A stretch of 64,000 bases of DNA, taken from contig JAFATA010000020.1 of assembly GCA_019244165.1 (NCBI GenBank), forward strand, positions 62,001 through 126,000, written 5' to 3'. A program made the position numbers and the translations under genes. The notes beneath the pieces were generated by a model. That model was not told the origin of the DNA, did not search any database, and worked only from the letters and a program-made list of their open reading frames with translations. This document shows, piece by piece, positions 49,714-58,674 of the stretch (positions within the stretch are counted from its first letter, which is position 1; each line of letters begins with the position of its first letter). This DNA comes from Pseudonocardiales bacterium (GTDB lineage Bacteria; Actinomycetota; Actinomycetes; Mycobacteriales; Pseudonocardiaceae).

Positions 49714-50829
49714 ATGGAACTGAGCGCACAGCTTGATCCGGTTCTTGCCGTGGCCCGCGAGTCGGCCCCCGAGGTCGATGCCGCCGCCGCCTTCCCCACC
49801 GAGCCCGTGGCGGCGTTGCGCGCATCGGGTCTGCTCGGGCTTACCCTGCCCGTCGAGGTCGGCGGTATGGGTGCGGGCCCGCAGCAGCTGGTGGAGGTGG
49901 TGAGCGAGCTGGCCGGCGCCTGTGGTTCGACGGCCATGATCTACCTGATGCATATCAGCGGGGCCATGCTGGTCCTCGCGGCACCCCCGCCCGGTTTGCC
50001 TGATCTGTTGAGCCAGTTGGCCAGAGGTCAGGCATTGGCTTCCTTGGCGTTCTCGGAGGTCGGGTCGCGCTCCCACTTCTGGGCCCCGGTGTCGAAGGCC
50101 CAGCACAACAGCGCGGGGGTGCGGCTGCGGGCCCGGAAGAGTTGGGTGACCTCGGCCGGTCACGCCGATGTCTACGTCACCTCTACGTTGAGCGCGGAGG
50201 CCGACACCGTCGATCTGTTCGCGATTCCGGCGCACACGCCTGGTCTCACGGTGGCTGGTCGGTGGCGCGGGCTTGGACTGCGGGGCAACGCCTCGGCCCC
50301 GATGGCCCTCGACGTCGAGGTGCCCGAGAGCTACCGCCTCGGCGCGGTCGGTGCCGGGTTCGACCTGATGCTGCAGGCGGTGATGCCGTGGTTCAACCTC
50401 GGTAACGCGGCGCTGTCGGTCGGCTTGAGTCAGGCGGCGCTGGACGCGGCAGTGCGGCACGCCAGCGCCGCCCGGTTGGAGCACCTCGACCAGAGCCTCT
50501 CGGCGTTGCCCACGATCCGGGCCCAACTGGCTAAGATGTCGATCGAGCTGGCATGCACCCGGGCCTACCTCCACCAAGCCGCCGGCCGGCTCGCCGAGCC
50601 GCGCGAGGACACGGTGCTCCATGTGTTGGGCGTCAAGGCCGCCGCCAACGACGCGGCGCTGCGGATCACCGACTCCGCGATGCGGGTATGCGGCGGGGCC
50701 GCGTTCTCGGAGCACCTCCAGATCGACCGGTACTTCCGTGACTCCCGGGCCGGACACGTGATGGCTCCCACCGCCGATGTCCTCTACGACTTCTACGGCA
50801 AGGCGATTACCGGACAAGCCCTGTTCTAG
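49714..50829 (+). CDS. Acyl-CoA dehydrogenase family flavoprotein
   Basis: 371 residues from the ATG at 49714; the track adds an upstream stretch. N-terminal helices (APEVDAAAAFPTEPVAALRA, GLLGLTLPVEVGGMGAGPQQ) and LAGACGSTAMIYLMHISGAM are family blocks. ASLAFSEVGSRSHFWAP is the substrate/FAD strand region. The C-terminal AMRVCGGAAFSEHLQIDRYF with a Gly-rich loop binds FAD. The usual catalytic Glu position near the end is not clear. It precedes the PhnD-like gene by 25 bp, so the pair is likely an operon. Substrate unknown; dibenzothiophene-monooxygenase-like (DszC) enzymes belong to the same fold. Confidence 0.86.
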   Translation: MELSAQLDPVLAVARESAPEVDAAAAFPTEPVAALRASGLLGLTLPVEVGGMGAGPQQLVEVVSELAGACGSTAMIYLMHISGAMLVLAAPPPGLPDLLSQLARGQALASLAFSEVGSRSHFWAPVSKAQHNSAGVRLRARKSWVTSAGHADVYVTSTLSAEADTVDLFAIPAHTPGLTVAGRWRGLGLRGNASAPMALDVEVPESYRLGAVGAGFDLMLQAVMPWFNLGNAALSVGLSQAALDAAVRHASAARLEHLDQSLSALPTIRAQLAKMSIELACTRAYLHQAAGRLAEPREDTVLHVLGVKAAANDAALRITDSAMRVCGGAAFSEHLQIDRYFRDSRAGHVMAPTADVLYDFYGKAITGQALF

Positions 50830-50854
50830 GTGAGCTAGTGAAAGGAGGCCGGAC

Positions 50855-51667
50855 GTGAGCGAGCCGCTCATTATCGGCGCGGTCGCCTACACCCCCAATG
50901 TGGTGACCATCTGGGAGGGTATGCGCGACTACTTCGCCGGTAGCCCCGCTGAGATGGACTTCGTTCTGTTCTCCAACTACGGACGGCAGGTTGACGCGCT
51001 GCTGGCCGGCTCAATCGATATCGCCTGGAACACCAACCTGGCCTGGGTGCGGACCGTCGCGCAAACCGACGGCGCCTGCCGCGCGCTGGCCATGCGCGAC
51101 ACCGACACCGTGTTCCGCACGATGTTCGTGGCCCGCTCCGGCAGCGCCCTGGCGGGTCTGGAGGCGCTACGCGGCAGGCGGCTCGCCTTGGGATCCCGGG
51201 ATTCAGCCCAGGCCTCGATCCTGCCGCTCTATTTCCTCGCTCGCGCCGACATCAAGACCGAGGATCTGGAGTTGGTTCGCATGAACAGTGACCTGGGCAA
51301 GCACGGCGACACCGGTCGCAGCGAGCTAGACGCACTGCGCGCCGTGCTCGACGAGCGCGCTGACGCCGCCGCGATCGGCATCAACACCTGGGAAGCGATC
51401 GGCCGCGAGGAACTGATGCCCGGTGCGTTCGAAGCATTCTGGCAGTCCCCGACCTACTCCCACTGCAACTTCACCGCGCTCCCCACGCTGGGCGATGACC
51501 GCGCCGCACCCTGGGTCGACCAGCTCCTGGCTATGGACTGGGACAACCCGCACCATCGGCCGATCCTGGAGATGGAGGGCCTGCGGCGGTGGGTTGCCCC
51601 GAAGCTCGACGGGTACGCCTCACTGTTTGCGGCGGTGCAAGAACAGGGAATCCCGCCCCGATGGTGA
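50855..51667 (+). CDS. PhnD/SsuA-type substrate-binding-fold protein without signal peptide
   Basis: 270 residues, GTG start with AAAGGAGG upstream. It starts directly with a beta strand (LIIGAVAYTPNVVTIWEGMR), then FVLFSNYGRQVDALLAGSID and the dipeptide-type IAWNTNLAWVRT. ALRGRRLALGSRDSAQASIL and AAAIGINTWEAIG follow. This is the phosphonate/phosphite-binding periplasmic fold, but no export signal or lipobox exists and no ABC transporter genes are near. It probably acts in the cytoplasm with the upstream flavoprotein and the radical-SAM protein whose fragment follows. Confidence 0.78.
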   Translation: MSEPLIIGAVAYTPNVVTIWEGMRDYFAGSPAEMDFVLFSNYGRQVDALLAGSIDIAWNTNLAWVRTVAQTDGACRALAMRDTDTVFRTMFVARSGSALAGLEALRGRRLALGSRDSAQASILPLYFLARADIKTEDLELVRMNSDLGKHGDTGRSELDALRAVLDERADAAAIGINTWEAIGREELMPGAFEAFWQSPTYSHCNFTALPTLGDDRAAPWVDQLLAMDWDNPHHRPILEMEGLRRWVAPKLDGYASLFAAVQEQGIPPRW

Positions 51668-52040
51668 ATCACCGGTTGGTGCTGGACTTGGTCGAACGCG
51701 TGGGCGCGCTGTCTCAGGGGCCACCGTGACCATTCCCCTCGGCGAAGGCGACCCCCAGACCGTCACGGCGTGGTGCGCCTGTACCGGCAATGAGTTGGTC
51801 GACTTCCGTGACAACCTGGCGACCGTCCGGCGGGGGCAGCGCCCCGACCCGTTCGCCGAGCTGGCTGCCCCTCAGCTGCCCGGAACCCGCCTGTGGATGT
51901 ACACCAACTTCGACTGCAACCTTGCCTGCGACTACTGCTGTGCGCGCTCTGCACCGCAGGCACCCCGCCGGGCACTGGGGATCGACCGGATCCGCCGCCT
52001 GGCCACCACCGCCGCCGCACAATGGTTTTCCTGCACCTGA
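51661..52040 (+). pseudogene. Radical-SAM protein, N-terminal fragment (preceded by a 22-codon ORF)
   Basis: A 22-codon ATG ORF (MVNHRLVLDLVERVGALSQG) overlaps the stop of the preceding gene. It is followed from a GTG at 51726 by 104 residues ending FSCT. The latter holds VTAWCACTGNELVDFRDNLA, TRLWMYTNFDCNLACDYCCA and RRALGIDRIRRLATTAAAQW. The CxxxCxxC iron-sulfur motif of radical-SAM enzymes is intact, but everything after the first strand-helix unit is missing. purN starts just after the stop. Truncated, so probably inactive. Confidence 0.62.
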
Positions 52041-52066
52041 TGCGGACGGAGCGAGAAACGGAAAGC

Positions 52067-52690
52067 GTGCCTGCACTCTGCCTGCCGATCCCCACGCGGG
52101 TTGTTGTCCTGGTGTCCGGTACCGGGACGCTGCTGCAGGCCTTACTGGACGCCGCCGGCCCGGACTATCCTGCCCAGGTCGTCGCTGTCGGCGCGGACCG
52201 GGCCGGCACCGGTGGGCTAGCCCGCGCGGAGGACCGTGGGCTGCCAACCTTCGTCGTTGAGCTGGCCCAGCACCCCGACCGGGCCTCCTGGGACGCCGCA
52301 CTCACCCAGGCGGTCGCCGCGCAGGCCCCGGATCTGGTCGTCACCGCCGGGTTCATGAAGATTCTGGGCCCAGCGTTCCTGGACCGCTTCGGCGGCCGCA
52401 TCATCAACACCCACCCCGCGCTGCTGCCCGCGTTTCCTGGCTTGCACCCGGTGGCACGTGCCCTGGCGCACGGGGTCCGGGTGACCGGCGCGACCGTGCA
52501 CCTGGTGGACGCGGGTGTGGATACTGGTCCGATCCTGGCCCAGCGTGCCGTTGAGGTGCTGCCTGATGACACCGAGGCGCGGCTGCACGAGCGGATCAAG
52601 ATTGTGGAGCGGCGGCTGCTGGTGGACGTCGTTGCCGAGGTGGCCCGCCAGGGGTGCACCGTCATCGGACGAAAGGTCTCACTGCCATGA
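52067..52690 (+). CDS. purN: Phosphoribosylglycinamide formyltransferase
   Basis: 207 residues from the GTG at 52067; an upstream ATG at 52040 adds nine residues. PurN transfers formyl from 10-formyl-THF to [23 protein letters not shown] binds the phosphate; the family form is SGxGSN, here the N is Thr-Leu. [14 protein letters not shown] holds the catalytic Asn and His, and [15 protein letters not shown] the catalytic Asp. Its stop overlaps the purH start (ATGA), giving a purNH operon as in other actinobacteria. Confidence 0.94.
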   Translation: MPALCLPIPTRVVVLVSGTGTLLQALLDAAGPDYPAQVVAVGADRAGTGGLARAEDRGLPTFVVELAQHPDRASWDAALTQAVAAQAPDLVVTAGFMKILGPAFLDRFGGRIINTHPALLPAFPGLHPVARALAHGVRVTGATVHLVDAGVDTGPILAQRAVEVLPDDTEARLHERIKIVERRLLVDVVAEVARQGCTVIGRKVSLP

Positions 52691-54270
52691 CCCTCGACGA
52701 TCGCCGGCTGGTACGCAGGGCGCTGCTGAGCGTGTCGGACAAGAGCGGCCTGGTGGAGCTAGCCACCGGATTGCACGCGGCCGGGGTGGACATTGTCTCC
52801 ACCGGCTCGACGGCGAACGTGATCGCCGACGCGGGAGTGCCGGTGACCGGGATCGAGGAGCTCACCGGTTTCCCGGAATCCCTGGACGGGCGGGTCAAAA
52901 CCCTGCACCCGCAGGTGCACGCCGGACTGCTTGCCGACACTCGCAAGCCGGAGCACCTGGCCCAGCTGGCCGCCCTGGACATCGCGCCCTTCGAGTTGCT
53001 GGTCGTCAACCTGTACCCCTTCCAGGCCACCGTGGCCGGGCTGGCCAGCTTTGACGAGTGCATCGAGCAGATCGACATTGGGGGCCCGGCGCTGGTGCGG
53101 GCTGGGGCGAAGAACCACGCTTCGGTGGCCGTGGTGGTGGACCCGACGGTCTACCTCGACGTGCTGGACGCGGTCCAAGTCGGAGGGTTCACCTTGGCGC
53201 AGCGCCAGAAGTTGGCCGTCGCCGCGTTCCGGCACACCGCGGACTATGACATCGCCGTGGCGTCCTGGATGGGCTCAGCCCTTCCCGGGGATGCCGAGTT
53301 TCCCCCGTGGGTGGGTGCTTCCTGGTGGCGCGTGGCAGCGTTGCGTTACGGGGAAAACCCGCACCAGCGGGCTGCGCTGTATGCCGCGGGTACCGCTGCG
53401 GGGGGTCTGGCGGGGGGACTGGCGACTGCGCAGCAGCTGCACGGCAAGGAGATGTCTTACAACAATTATGTTGACGCCGACGCAGCCTGGCGAGCCGCGC
53501 ATGACCACGACGGCGCCTGTGTGGCGATCATTAAGCACGCCAACCCATGCGGTATCGCGGTCTCGTCCACTGGGGACATCGCCGAGGCGCACCGCAAGGC
53601 GCATGCCTGCGACCCGACGAGCGCGTTCGGGGGAGTCATCGGAGCCAACCGCGAGGTCACCGTCGAGCTGGCCGAGCAGGTGAGCGAGGTGTTCACCGAA
53701 GTGCTGCTGGCGCCCTCGTATGCCAGCGGTGCGGTGGACGTGCTGGCCCGTAAGAAGAACATCCGGCTGCTGGTGGCCTCACCTCCCGAACCTCCCGAGC
53801 GCGGTGGTATCGAATTTCGGGCGTTGTCGGGTGGGTTGCTGCTGCAGACTCGGGACGCGATCGACGCCCCCGGCGACGATCCGGCGTCCTGGACGCTGGC
53901 TACCGGTGCACCCGTGGACCGGTCGACTCTGGCCGATCTTGCTTTCGCCTGGCGGGCCTGCCGCGCGGTGCGTTCCAACGCGATCCTGCTCGCCACGCAG
54001 GCGGCCACCGTCGGCATCGGTATGGGGCAGGTGAACCGGGTGGACGCCGCCCGACTCGCGGTCAGCCGGGCCGGGCGGCGGGCGGTAGGTTCGGTGGCCG
54101 CCTCCGATGCGTTCTTCCCGTTCCCCGACGGCCTGGTGGTGCTGCTCGACGCCGGGGTTCGCGCCGTGGTGCAGCCTGGGGGGTCGGTTCGTGACGCCGA
54201 GGTGATCGCCGCCGCGCAGGCCGCCGGAGTGCCGCTTTACCTCACCGGCACCCGGCACTTTGCGCACTGA
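52687..54270 (+). CDS. purH: Bifunctional AICAR transformylase / IMP cyclohydrolase
   Basis: 527 residues. The last two steps of IMP synthesis. The N-terminal cyclohydrolase has [29 protein letters not shown]-type [20 protein letters not shown] and ENIDIGGP-like [17 protein letters not shown]. The C-terminal transformylase has [33 protein letters not shown] and the KH pair in [14 protein letters not shown]. The ATG overlaps the purN stop. The last 29 bp overlap the convergent SAM-hydrolase gene. Confidence 0.95.
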   Translation: MTLDDRRLVRRALLSVSDKSGLVELATGLHAAGVDIVSTGSTANVIADAGVPVTGIEELTGFPESLDGRVKTLHPQVHAGLLADTRKPEHLAQLAALDIAPFELLVVNLYPFQATVAGLASFDECIEQIDIGGPALVRAGAKNHASVAVVVDPTVYLDVLDAVQVGGFTLAQRQKLAVAAFRHTADYDIAVASWMGSALPGDAEFPPWVGASWWRVAALRYGENPHQRAALYAAGTAAGGLAGGLATAQQLHGKEMSYNNYVDADAAWRAAHDHDGACVAIIKHANPCGIAVSSTGDIAEAHRKAHACDPTSAFGGVIGANREVTVELAEQVSEVFTEVLLAPSYASGAVDVLARKKNIRLLVASPPEPPERGGIEFRALSGGLLLQTRDAIDAPGDDPASWTLATGAPVDRSTLADLAFAWRACRAVRSNAILLATQAATVGIGMGQVNRVDAARLAVSRAGRRAVGSVAASDAFFPFPDGLVVLLDAGVRAVVQPGGSVRDAEVIAAAQAAGVPLYLTGTRHFAH

Positions 54271-55069
54271 GCACCTCGACCACGACGCCGGGCCGCAGGC
54301 CGGTGTGGTGCGCCGCGGAGTCGCCGCGACGGGCCAGCGTGAGGTGCCCCGCGGAGTCGATGAGCACGATGAGCTCGCCGTGCTCCACGTCGGCAAAGGT
54401 CTTGCCCAAGCGTGCCCGCCGTGCGCCGGCTGGCCACTGGACCCTCGCTGATGCCCCGGCCTGCAGGCCGAGTGTGGCCAGCTCGGCCGCACCGGCGGCC
54501 AGCGCCACGTTGCCGAAGTGGTCCACGGTCAGCACCTCGGCCCGGATCAGATCGTCCTCCACCTGGCACACCGGAGTCTGCAGGGTGACCAACGACGCCG
54601 GGCCAAGGGCGGGTCCCAGCTTCTCCGGCGGCACGCCGCAGGCCAGATGAGCGGCGACCGCTGCGAAGACGTCACGGCCGTGGAACGTCGCACTGACCGT
54701 CGGCAGCTGGTAGCTGGGCTCGGTGAGCTCGTAGGCGGCGCGCACCCCGCCCAGCGCCTGTGCCGCGGGGACCAGCAGCCCATTGTCCGGGCCGACCAGG
54801 ACAGCCTCATCGCTGACCAGCGCGATCCCGCGGCGCGCCGTACCGACCCCCGGGTCGACAACCGCGACATGCACCGCCGGGGGCAGCCAGGGCAGCGTGT
54901 CGGCAAGCACCACCGAGCCGTGACGCACATTGCCGGGCTCGATTGCATGGGTCACATCCAGCACCCGCGCCCCGGGCGCGATCCGGGCCATGACGCCGTG
55001 GCAGGCTGCCACGAACCCGTCCGCGTAGCCGTAGTCGGTGCATAGAGAGATCCAGTCAAAGCCCGTCAC
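54242..55069 (-). CDS. S-adenosyl-L-methionine hydrolase/hydroxide adenosyltransferase (DUF62)
   Basis: 275 residues from a GTG at 55069 ([20 protein letters not shown]). The track extends this frame by 540 meaningless codons. The fold is that of fluorinase-like DUF62 proteins: [60 protein letters not shown] and [10 protein letters not shown]. The Asp-Arg-His set used by hydroxide adenosyltransferases ([23 protein letters not shown]) is visible. It hydrolyses SAM to adenosine and methionine in known members. Divergent from the SOS cassette. Confidence 0.9.
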   Translation of the reverse strand: MTGFDWISLCTDYGYADGFVAACHGVMARIAPGARVLDVTHAIEPGNVRHGSVVLADTLPWLPPAVHVAVVDPGVGTARRGIALVSDEAVLVGPDNGLLVPAAQALGGVRAAYELTEPSYQLPTVSATFHGRDVFAAVAAHLACGVPPEKLGPALGPASLVTLQTPVCQVEDDLIRAEVLTVDHFGNVALAAGAAELATLGLQAGASARVQWPAGARRARLGKTFADVEHGELIVLIDSAGHLTLARRGDSAAHHTGLRPGVVVEVLSAQSAGCR

Positions 55070-55148
55070 GGTGTCGAGTGTGCCCCAGATCCCCGCGTGG
55101 GCGTGATGTGAGGGGGTTGACGGCGCCCGGCTGTTCGGGTTAACTCTG

Positions 55149-55168
55149 TATCGAACAAATGTTCGATA
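55149..55168. promoter_or_regulatory. LexA (SOS) box upstream of imuA'
   Basis: tatcgaacaaatgttcgata is a perfect 20-bp palindrome that contains TCGAACAAATGTTCGA, a full match to the actinobacterial LexA consensus TCGAAC-N4-GTTCGA. It lies 89 bp upstream of the imuA' start. Confidence 0.92.
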
Positions 55169-55256
55169 TCTGCGCTGCCTTCCCCGCGGCGAACCTGGGT
55201 GCGGTGTCGTGACGCCGGCATCCAGGTGTTGGGAGGCCCCGTTGGGAGGCTGCGGT

Positions 55257-55961
55257 ATGGCGGGTATGGCGGGTATGGCAAGTGCGGGTGTGGCGTTGGT
55301 GCTGCAGCGGGTGCCGGTTGTACCTGCCTCGACGCTGGGGGAGCGGCTCGACGTCCCCGGCGGCCGGCCGCCGTTTCCCGTGGTTGAACCGCTCGCGCTG
55401 CTGCTGCCCCGTGGGCTGCGCCGAGGGTCGATCGTCGCGGTGCATGGCTCGCTGGCGTTGCTGCTGGCACTGCTGGCCGCGGCCACCGCGCAAGGGGTCT
55501 GGGCCGCGGTGGTCGGCGTCGGCGACCTTGGCGTGCTGGCCGCGGCTGAGGCGGGGGTGGTGGTGCAGCGGCTGGCGCTGGTTCCCCGACCTGGGTTGGA
55601 TCCGGCATCGGTGGCTGCGGCTCTGCTCGACGGGGTAGGCCTGGTGGCGCTGGCTGGTACCGACCGGATGCCCCCCGGTGTTCGGCGATCTCTGGCTGCC
55701 AGGGCCCGGCAGCGCGGGTCGGTCTTGCTCCCGCTCGGTCGATGGCCGGGCGCGGAGGTCGAGCTGGACTGCCGTGTCGAGGCCTGGTACGGCGCTGAGG
55801 CCGGATATGGGCGGCTGCGCGCTCGCGAGGTCGTGGTGCGTGCAGCCGGCCGGGGTGCGGCGGCCCGGCCTCGCACCGCCCGCTTGCTGCTGCCTGGTCC
55901 TGACGGCGTGGTGGCGCAGGCGCTCCCGGACCTGACTCCAGGAATCAGAGCGGCGGGCTGA
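55257..55961 (+). CDS. imuA': ImuA'-like mutasome protein
   Basis: 234 residues. The ATG at 55257 has GGGAGG 7 bases upstream, and the coding start contains a 9-bp triple repeat (MAGMAGMAS). It is a RecA-fold-derived protein without a Walker A motif. VVEPLALLLPRGLRRGSIVA and LLLALLAAATAQGVWAAVVG are the core strands, and ARQRGSVLLPLGRWPGAEVE and ELDCRVEAWYGAEAGYGRLR are strong family blocks. In mycobacteria ImuA' bridges ImuB and DnaE2 in the SOS-induced mutasome. The TGATG overlap with imuB implies coupling. A LexA box lies upstream. Confidence 0.85.
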   Translation: MAGMAGMASAGVALVLQRVPVVPASTLGERLDVPGGRPPFPVVEPLALLLPRGLRRGSIVAVHGSLALLLALLAAATAQGVWAAVVGVGDLGVLAAAEAGVVVQRLALVPRPGLDPASVAAALLDGVGLVALAGTDRMPPGVRRSLAARARQRGSVLLPLGRWPGAEVELDCRVEAWYGAEAGYGRLRAREVVVRAAGRGAAARPRTARLLLPGPDGVVAQALPDLTPGIRAAG

Positions 55962-57385
55962 TGGTGCCTACCCGTGTTGTGGTGGTCTGGTGCCCGGAGC
56001 TGGTCGTGCTCGCCGACGACCCGGACCGGGACGCCCAGGGGTTCGAGCCGGTGGTCGCCGCGGTCGAGTCGCTGGTGCCCGGCGTGGAAGTGGTGTGTCC
56101 CGGACTGGTCGCGGTGCCGGCTCGCGGCCCGACCCGGTACTTCGGCGATGAGTCCAGGGTGGCCGAGCGGATCGTCGAGGTGGTCGCTGCGCGGACCGGG
56201 GTGCAATGCCAGGTTGGCATCGCCGACGGCTTGTTCGCCGCGACCCTGGCCGCGCAGCGTGGCCTGCGGGTGCCCCCGGGTGATTCGGTCGGCTTTCTCG
56301 CCGGACTGGGCATTGCCGAGCTGCACCAGCCCGCTGTGACCGGGGCTGATCGAGCCGCGCTGGTGGACCTGCTGCACCGGCTGGGGCTGCGCATCCTCGG
56401 CGCGTTTGCCGCCCTGCCCGTCGACGACGTCGCCTCCCGGTTCGGTCTCGACGGGGTGCGCGCGCACCGACTCGCCCGGGGGCTTGACGAGCGTTTGCCG
56501 CTGCGCCGTCCCCCACCGGCCGATCTCACCGTCACCCGCCGGTTCGACCCGCCGCTGGAGCGGGTCGATGCGGCGGTATTCGCCTCCCGGGAAGCCGCCG
56601 GACACCTGCACACCGCGCTGGCCTCCCGTGGCCTGGCCTGTGTCCGGCTCGGGATCAGCGCCTGCACCGAAGCGGGCGAGGAGCTGCACCGGGTGTGGCG
56701 CTACACCGAGTCGCTGACCGAATCCGCCATCGCCGATCGGGTGCGCTGGCAGCTGGATGGCTGGCTCACTTCCCGCGGATCACGCCCCAGCGCGGGTATC
56801 ACGCTGCTGCGGCTGATCCCGGAAGAGACGATCGGCGGGCAGGCCTTGCAGCGTGGACTGTGGGGGGAGTCGGGGAAAGACGACGAGCGGGCCGACCGGG
56901 CACTGGTCCGGGTGCAGGGAATGCTGGGGCACCAGGCGGTACTCATGGGGGTGCTCGGCGGTGGCCGGGACCCCACCGACCGGGTGCGCCTGGTGCCCTG
57001 GGGAGACGGCCTGACCCCGGTGCGTGATGTGCACTTTCCCTGGCCGGGCCGGTTGCCTGCGCCGTCCCCGTCCCGGGTGCCCACCCATCCGTTGCCTGCC
57101 GAGGTGTTTGACGATGCCGGACGCGCTCTCGGGGTGAACGGGCGTGGGAGGCTCACCGGTGTCCCGTACCGGATCGCAGCGGAGGAGAACCTGCCGCCTC
57201 GGGTGCTGAGCTGGGCCGGGCCCTGGCCTCTTGTGGAGCGCTGGTGGGGGCCGGGAGGAGGGCGGTGCTGCGCGCGACTGCAGGCGGTGCTCGGTGCCGA
57301 ACCCGTCGAACCCAGCACCGAGCCGCTCGCGGTGTTGCTGGCCTATGAGACGGGCCACTGGCGGGTCGAGGGAGTCTACGAGTAG
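55961..57385 (+). CDS. imuB: ImuB-like Y-family protein, N-terminally shortened
   Basis: 474 residues. ImuB is a catalytically dead Y-family polymerase relative that ties the beta clamp, ImuA' and DnaE2. Most of the body is normal: VVCPGLVAVPARGPTRYFGD, CQVGIADGLFAATLAAQRGL, LGAFAALPVDDVASRFGLDG, WRYTESLTESAIADRVRWQL, RALVRVQGMLGHQAV and WRVEGVYE. At the start, however, RVVVVWCP joins directly to ELVVLADDPDRD. Mycobacterial ImuB carries about 50 residues between the WC and CP positions. The clamp-binding segment at the QGMLG region is kept, so part of the scaffold role could survive. Confidence 0.85.
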   Translation: MVPTRVVVVWCPELVVLADDPDRDAQGFEPVVAAVESLVPGVEVVCPGLVAVPARGPTRYFGDESRVAERIVEVVAARTGVQCQVGIADGLFAATLAAQRGLRVPPGDSVGFLAGLGIAELHQPAVTGADRAALVDLLHRLGLRILGAFAALPVDDVASRFGLDGVRAHRLARGLDERLPLRRPPPADLTVTRRFDPPLERVDAAVFASREAAGHLHTALASRGLACVRLGISACTEAGEELHRVWRYTESLTESAIADRVRWQLDGWLTSRGSRPSAGITLLRLIPEETIGGQALQRGLWGESGKDDERADRALVRVQGMLGHQAVLMGVLGGGRDPTDRVRLVPWGDGLTPVRDVHFPWPGRLPAPSPSRVPTHPLPAEVFDDAGRALGVNGRGRLTGVPYRIAAEENLPPRVLSWAGPWPLVERWWGPGGGRCCARLQAVLGAEPVEPSTEPLAVLLAYETGHWRVEGVYE

Positions 57386-57472
57386 ATCGGCGCTGGCCAG
57401 ACGGTGGAAAGATGGTCAGATGACCATCAGCTCCAGGGAAGCGCTCGAACGCGGGGCGCGCAGGGGGTGGCG

Positions 57473-58348
57473 ATGATGCCGTCCCTCTACGAGCTGCGCT
57501 CCCACCGCTCGCTGTCCTCGCCGGTGCTGCTCCTTGCCACGGAGAGCTGGGTCGATGCAGGGCTTGGAGCCCAAGCAGCCATCGCTCAGATTCTCGAGAC
57601 GATCCCGACCGAAGTGCTGGCCACCTTCAATGTCGACGAACTCATCGACTTCCGGTCTCGCCGTCCTATCGTGCGGATCTCTGATGGAGTCCTTGACACG
57701 GTGAGTTGGCCCGAGATCCAACTGCGGGCTGGTGAGGATGCCGCCGGCAGAAGTGTTCTCACCCTGGTGGGGCCCGAGCCCGACATGGCGTGGCATTCCT
57801 TCGTGCAGGCCATTGTGGAGCTGGCCATGCGGCTGGAAGTGCGGCTCGTGGTCGGGCTCGGCGCCTACGCGGCTCCTGTCCCCCATACCCGCCCGGTCGG
57901 CCTCATCGCCATCGCCACAGTGGCTGAGCTGGCGGCGCAGGTGGGCGTGGTGCCGGGCACCGCCGAAATGCCGGCCGGGATCCAGACGGCTCTGCAGGAG
58001 GGCTTCGCCGCGGCGGGTATCCCCGCTATCGGGGTGTGGGCGCGAGTGCCCTACTACTTGGCGGGCATCCCTTACCCCGCGGCTTCCGCCGCTCTCATCG
58101 ATGCGTTCTCAGCGGTGGCCGGGCTGCAGCTCGACGCTGAGGAGTTGCATGCCGTGGCGGGTAGTACGTTGAGCCAGATCGACGAGATTGTCGCCAACAG
58201 CGAAGAATACCGTGCGCTGGTGCGTCGTCTGGAGGCCGCGTTCGACGACAAGGTGGCCCCGCCACCCGACTTCTCGGACCTTCCGTCCGGCGATGAGCTC
58301 GCCGCCGAGCTGGAGCGTTTCCTGCGCGGCGAGCAGGGAGAGCAGTAA
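57473..58348 (+). CDS. PAC2 family protein
   Basis: 291 residues from the ATG at 57473 (MMPSLYELRSHRSLSSPVLL), with GGGGG upstream. The PAC2 (proteasome assembly chaperone) fold is recognised from LATESWVDAGLGAQAAIAQI, SWPEIQL, LTLVGPEPDMAWHSFVQAIV, VVGLGAYAAPVPHTRPVGLI, GIPAIGVWARVPYYLAGIPY and PAASAALIDA. The C-terminal helices (ADEELHAVAG-like region, VRRLEAAFDDKVAPPPDF) follow. Actinobacteria have proteasomes, and PAC2 proteins are common there, but the function of this subfamily is unknown. 87 bp after imuB, so it may be co-induced. Confidence 0.86.
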   Translation: MMPSLYELRSHRSLSSPVLLLATESWVDAGLGAQAAIAQILETIPTEVLATFNVDELIDFRSRRPIVRISDGVLDTVSWPEIQLRAGEDAAGRSVLTLVGPEPDMAWHSFVQAIVELAMRLEVRLVVGLGAYAAPVPHTRPVGLIAIATVAELAAQVGVVPGTAEMPAGIQTALQEGFAAAGIPAIGVWARVPYYLAGIPYPAASAALIDAFSAVAGLQLDAEELHAVAGSTLSQIDEIVANSEEYRALVRRLEAAFDDKVAPPPDFSDLPSGDELAAELERFLRGEQGEQ

Positions 58349-58374
58349 CGGACGGCCCGCGCTGTGGCCTGTGC

Positions 58375-58482
58375 TCAGTGGGCGCTGTACTCCTCGCTGG
58401 TGACGTGCCGGGTCTGCCCGACGGCGTGGCGGTGCCAGGCGGTGCGGGTGCAGGGGGCGAAGCGCACGGTGTTGACGCGCAT
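58375..58482 (-). pseudogene. Cupin-domain protein fragment
   Basis: A 35-codon minus-strand frame reads MRVNTVRFAPCTRTAWHRHA then VGQTRHVTSEEYSAH. The first part is the beta strand and metal-binding histidines of small cupins (TAWHRHxxGQT). The rest of the barrel is missing, and the sequence joins straight to the usual acidic C-terminal SxEEY motif. The 320-bp stretch between the PAC2 gene and the nucleotidyltransferase contains nothing else recognisable. Confidence 0.6.
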
Positions 58483-58674
58483 GTGTCCGTTGACATCGAA
58501 GATTGTCTGAGACCAGGGTGCTGAGTTGGGATGTCTTGACTGCGTTTACCAACCCGAACCCGTTGTACGGCGGCGGTTACCGATTGGTGCACGCGGCCGT
58601 TTTGCGGCACAGAATTCGCGCGGTGTCTTGACCACCTGGTCACGCGACGCTGCCTGCCGCCGGCATGACCCGTA

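Noticed and set aside
54242-56689. 815-codon minus-strand ORF
   Set aside because: Only its last 275 codons (54242-55069) match DUF62. The upstream part is the antisense of imuA' and imuB and crosses a LexA box.
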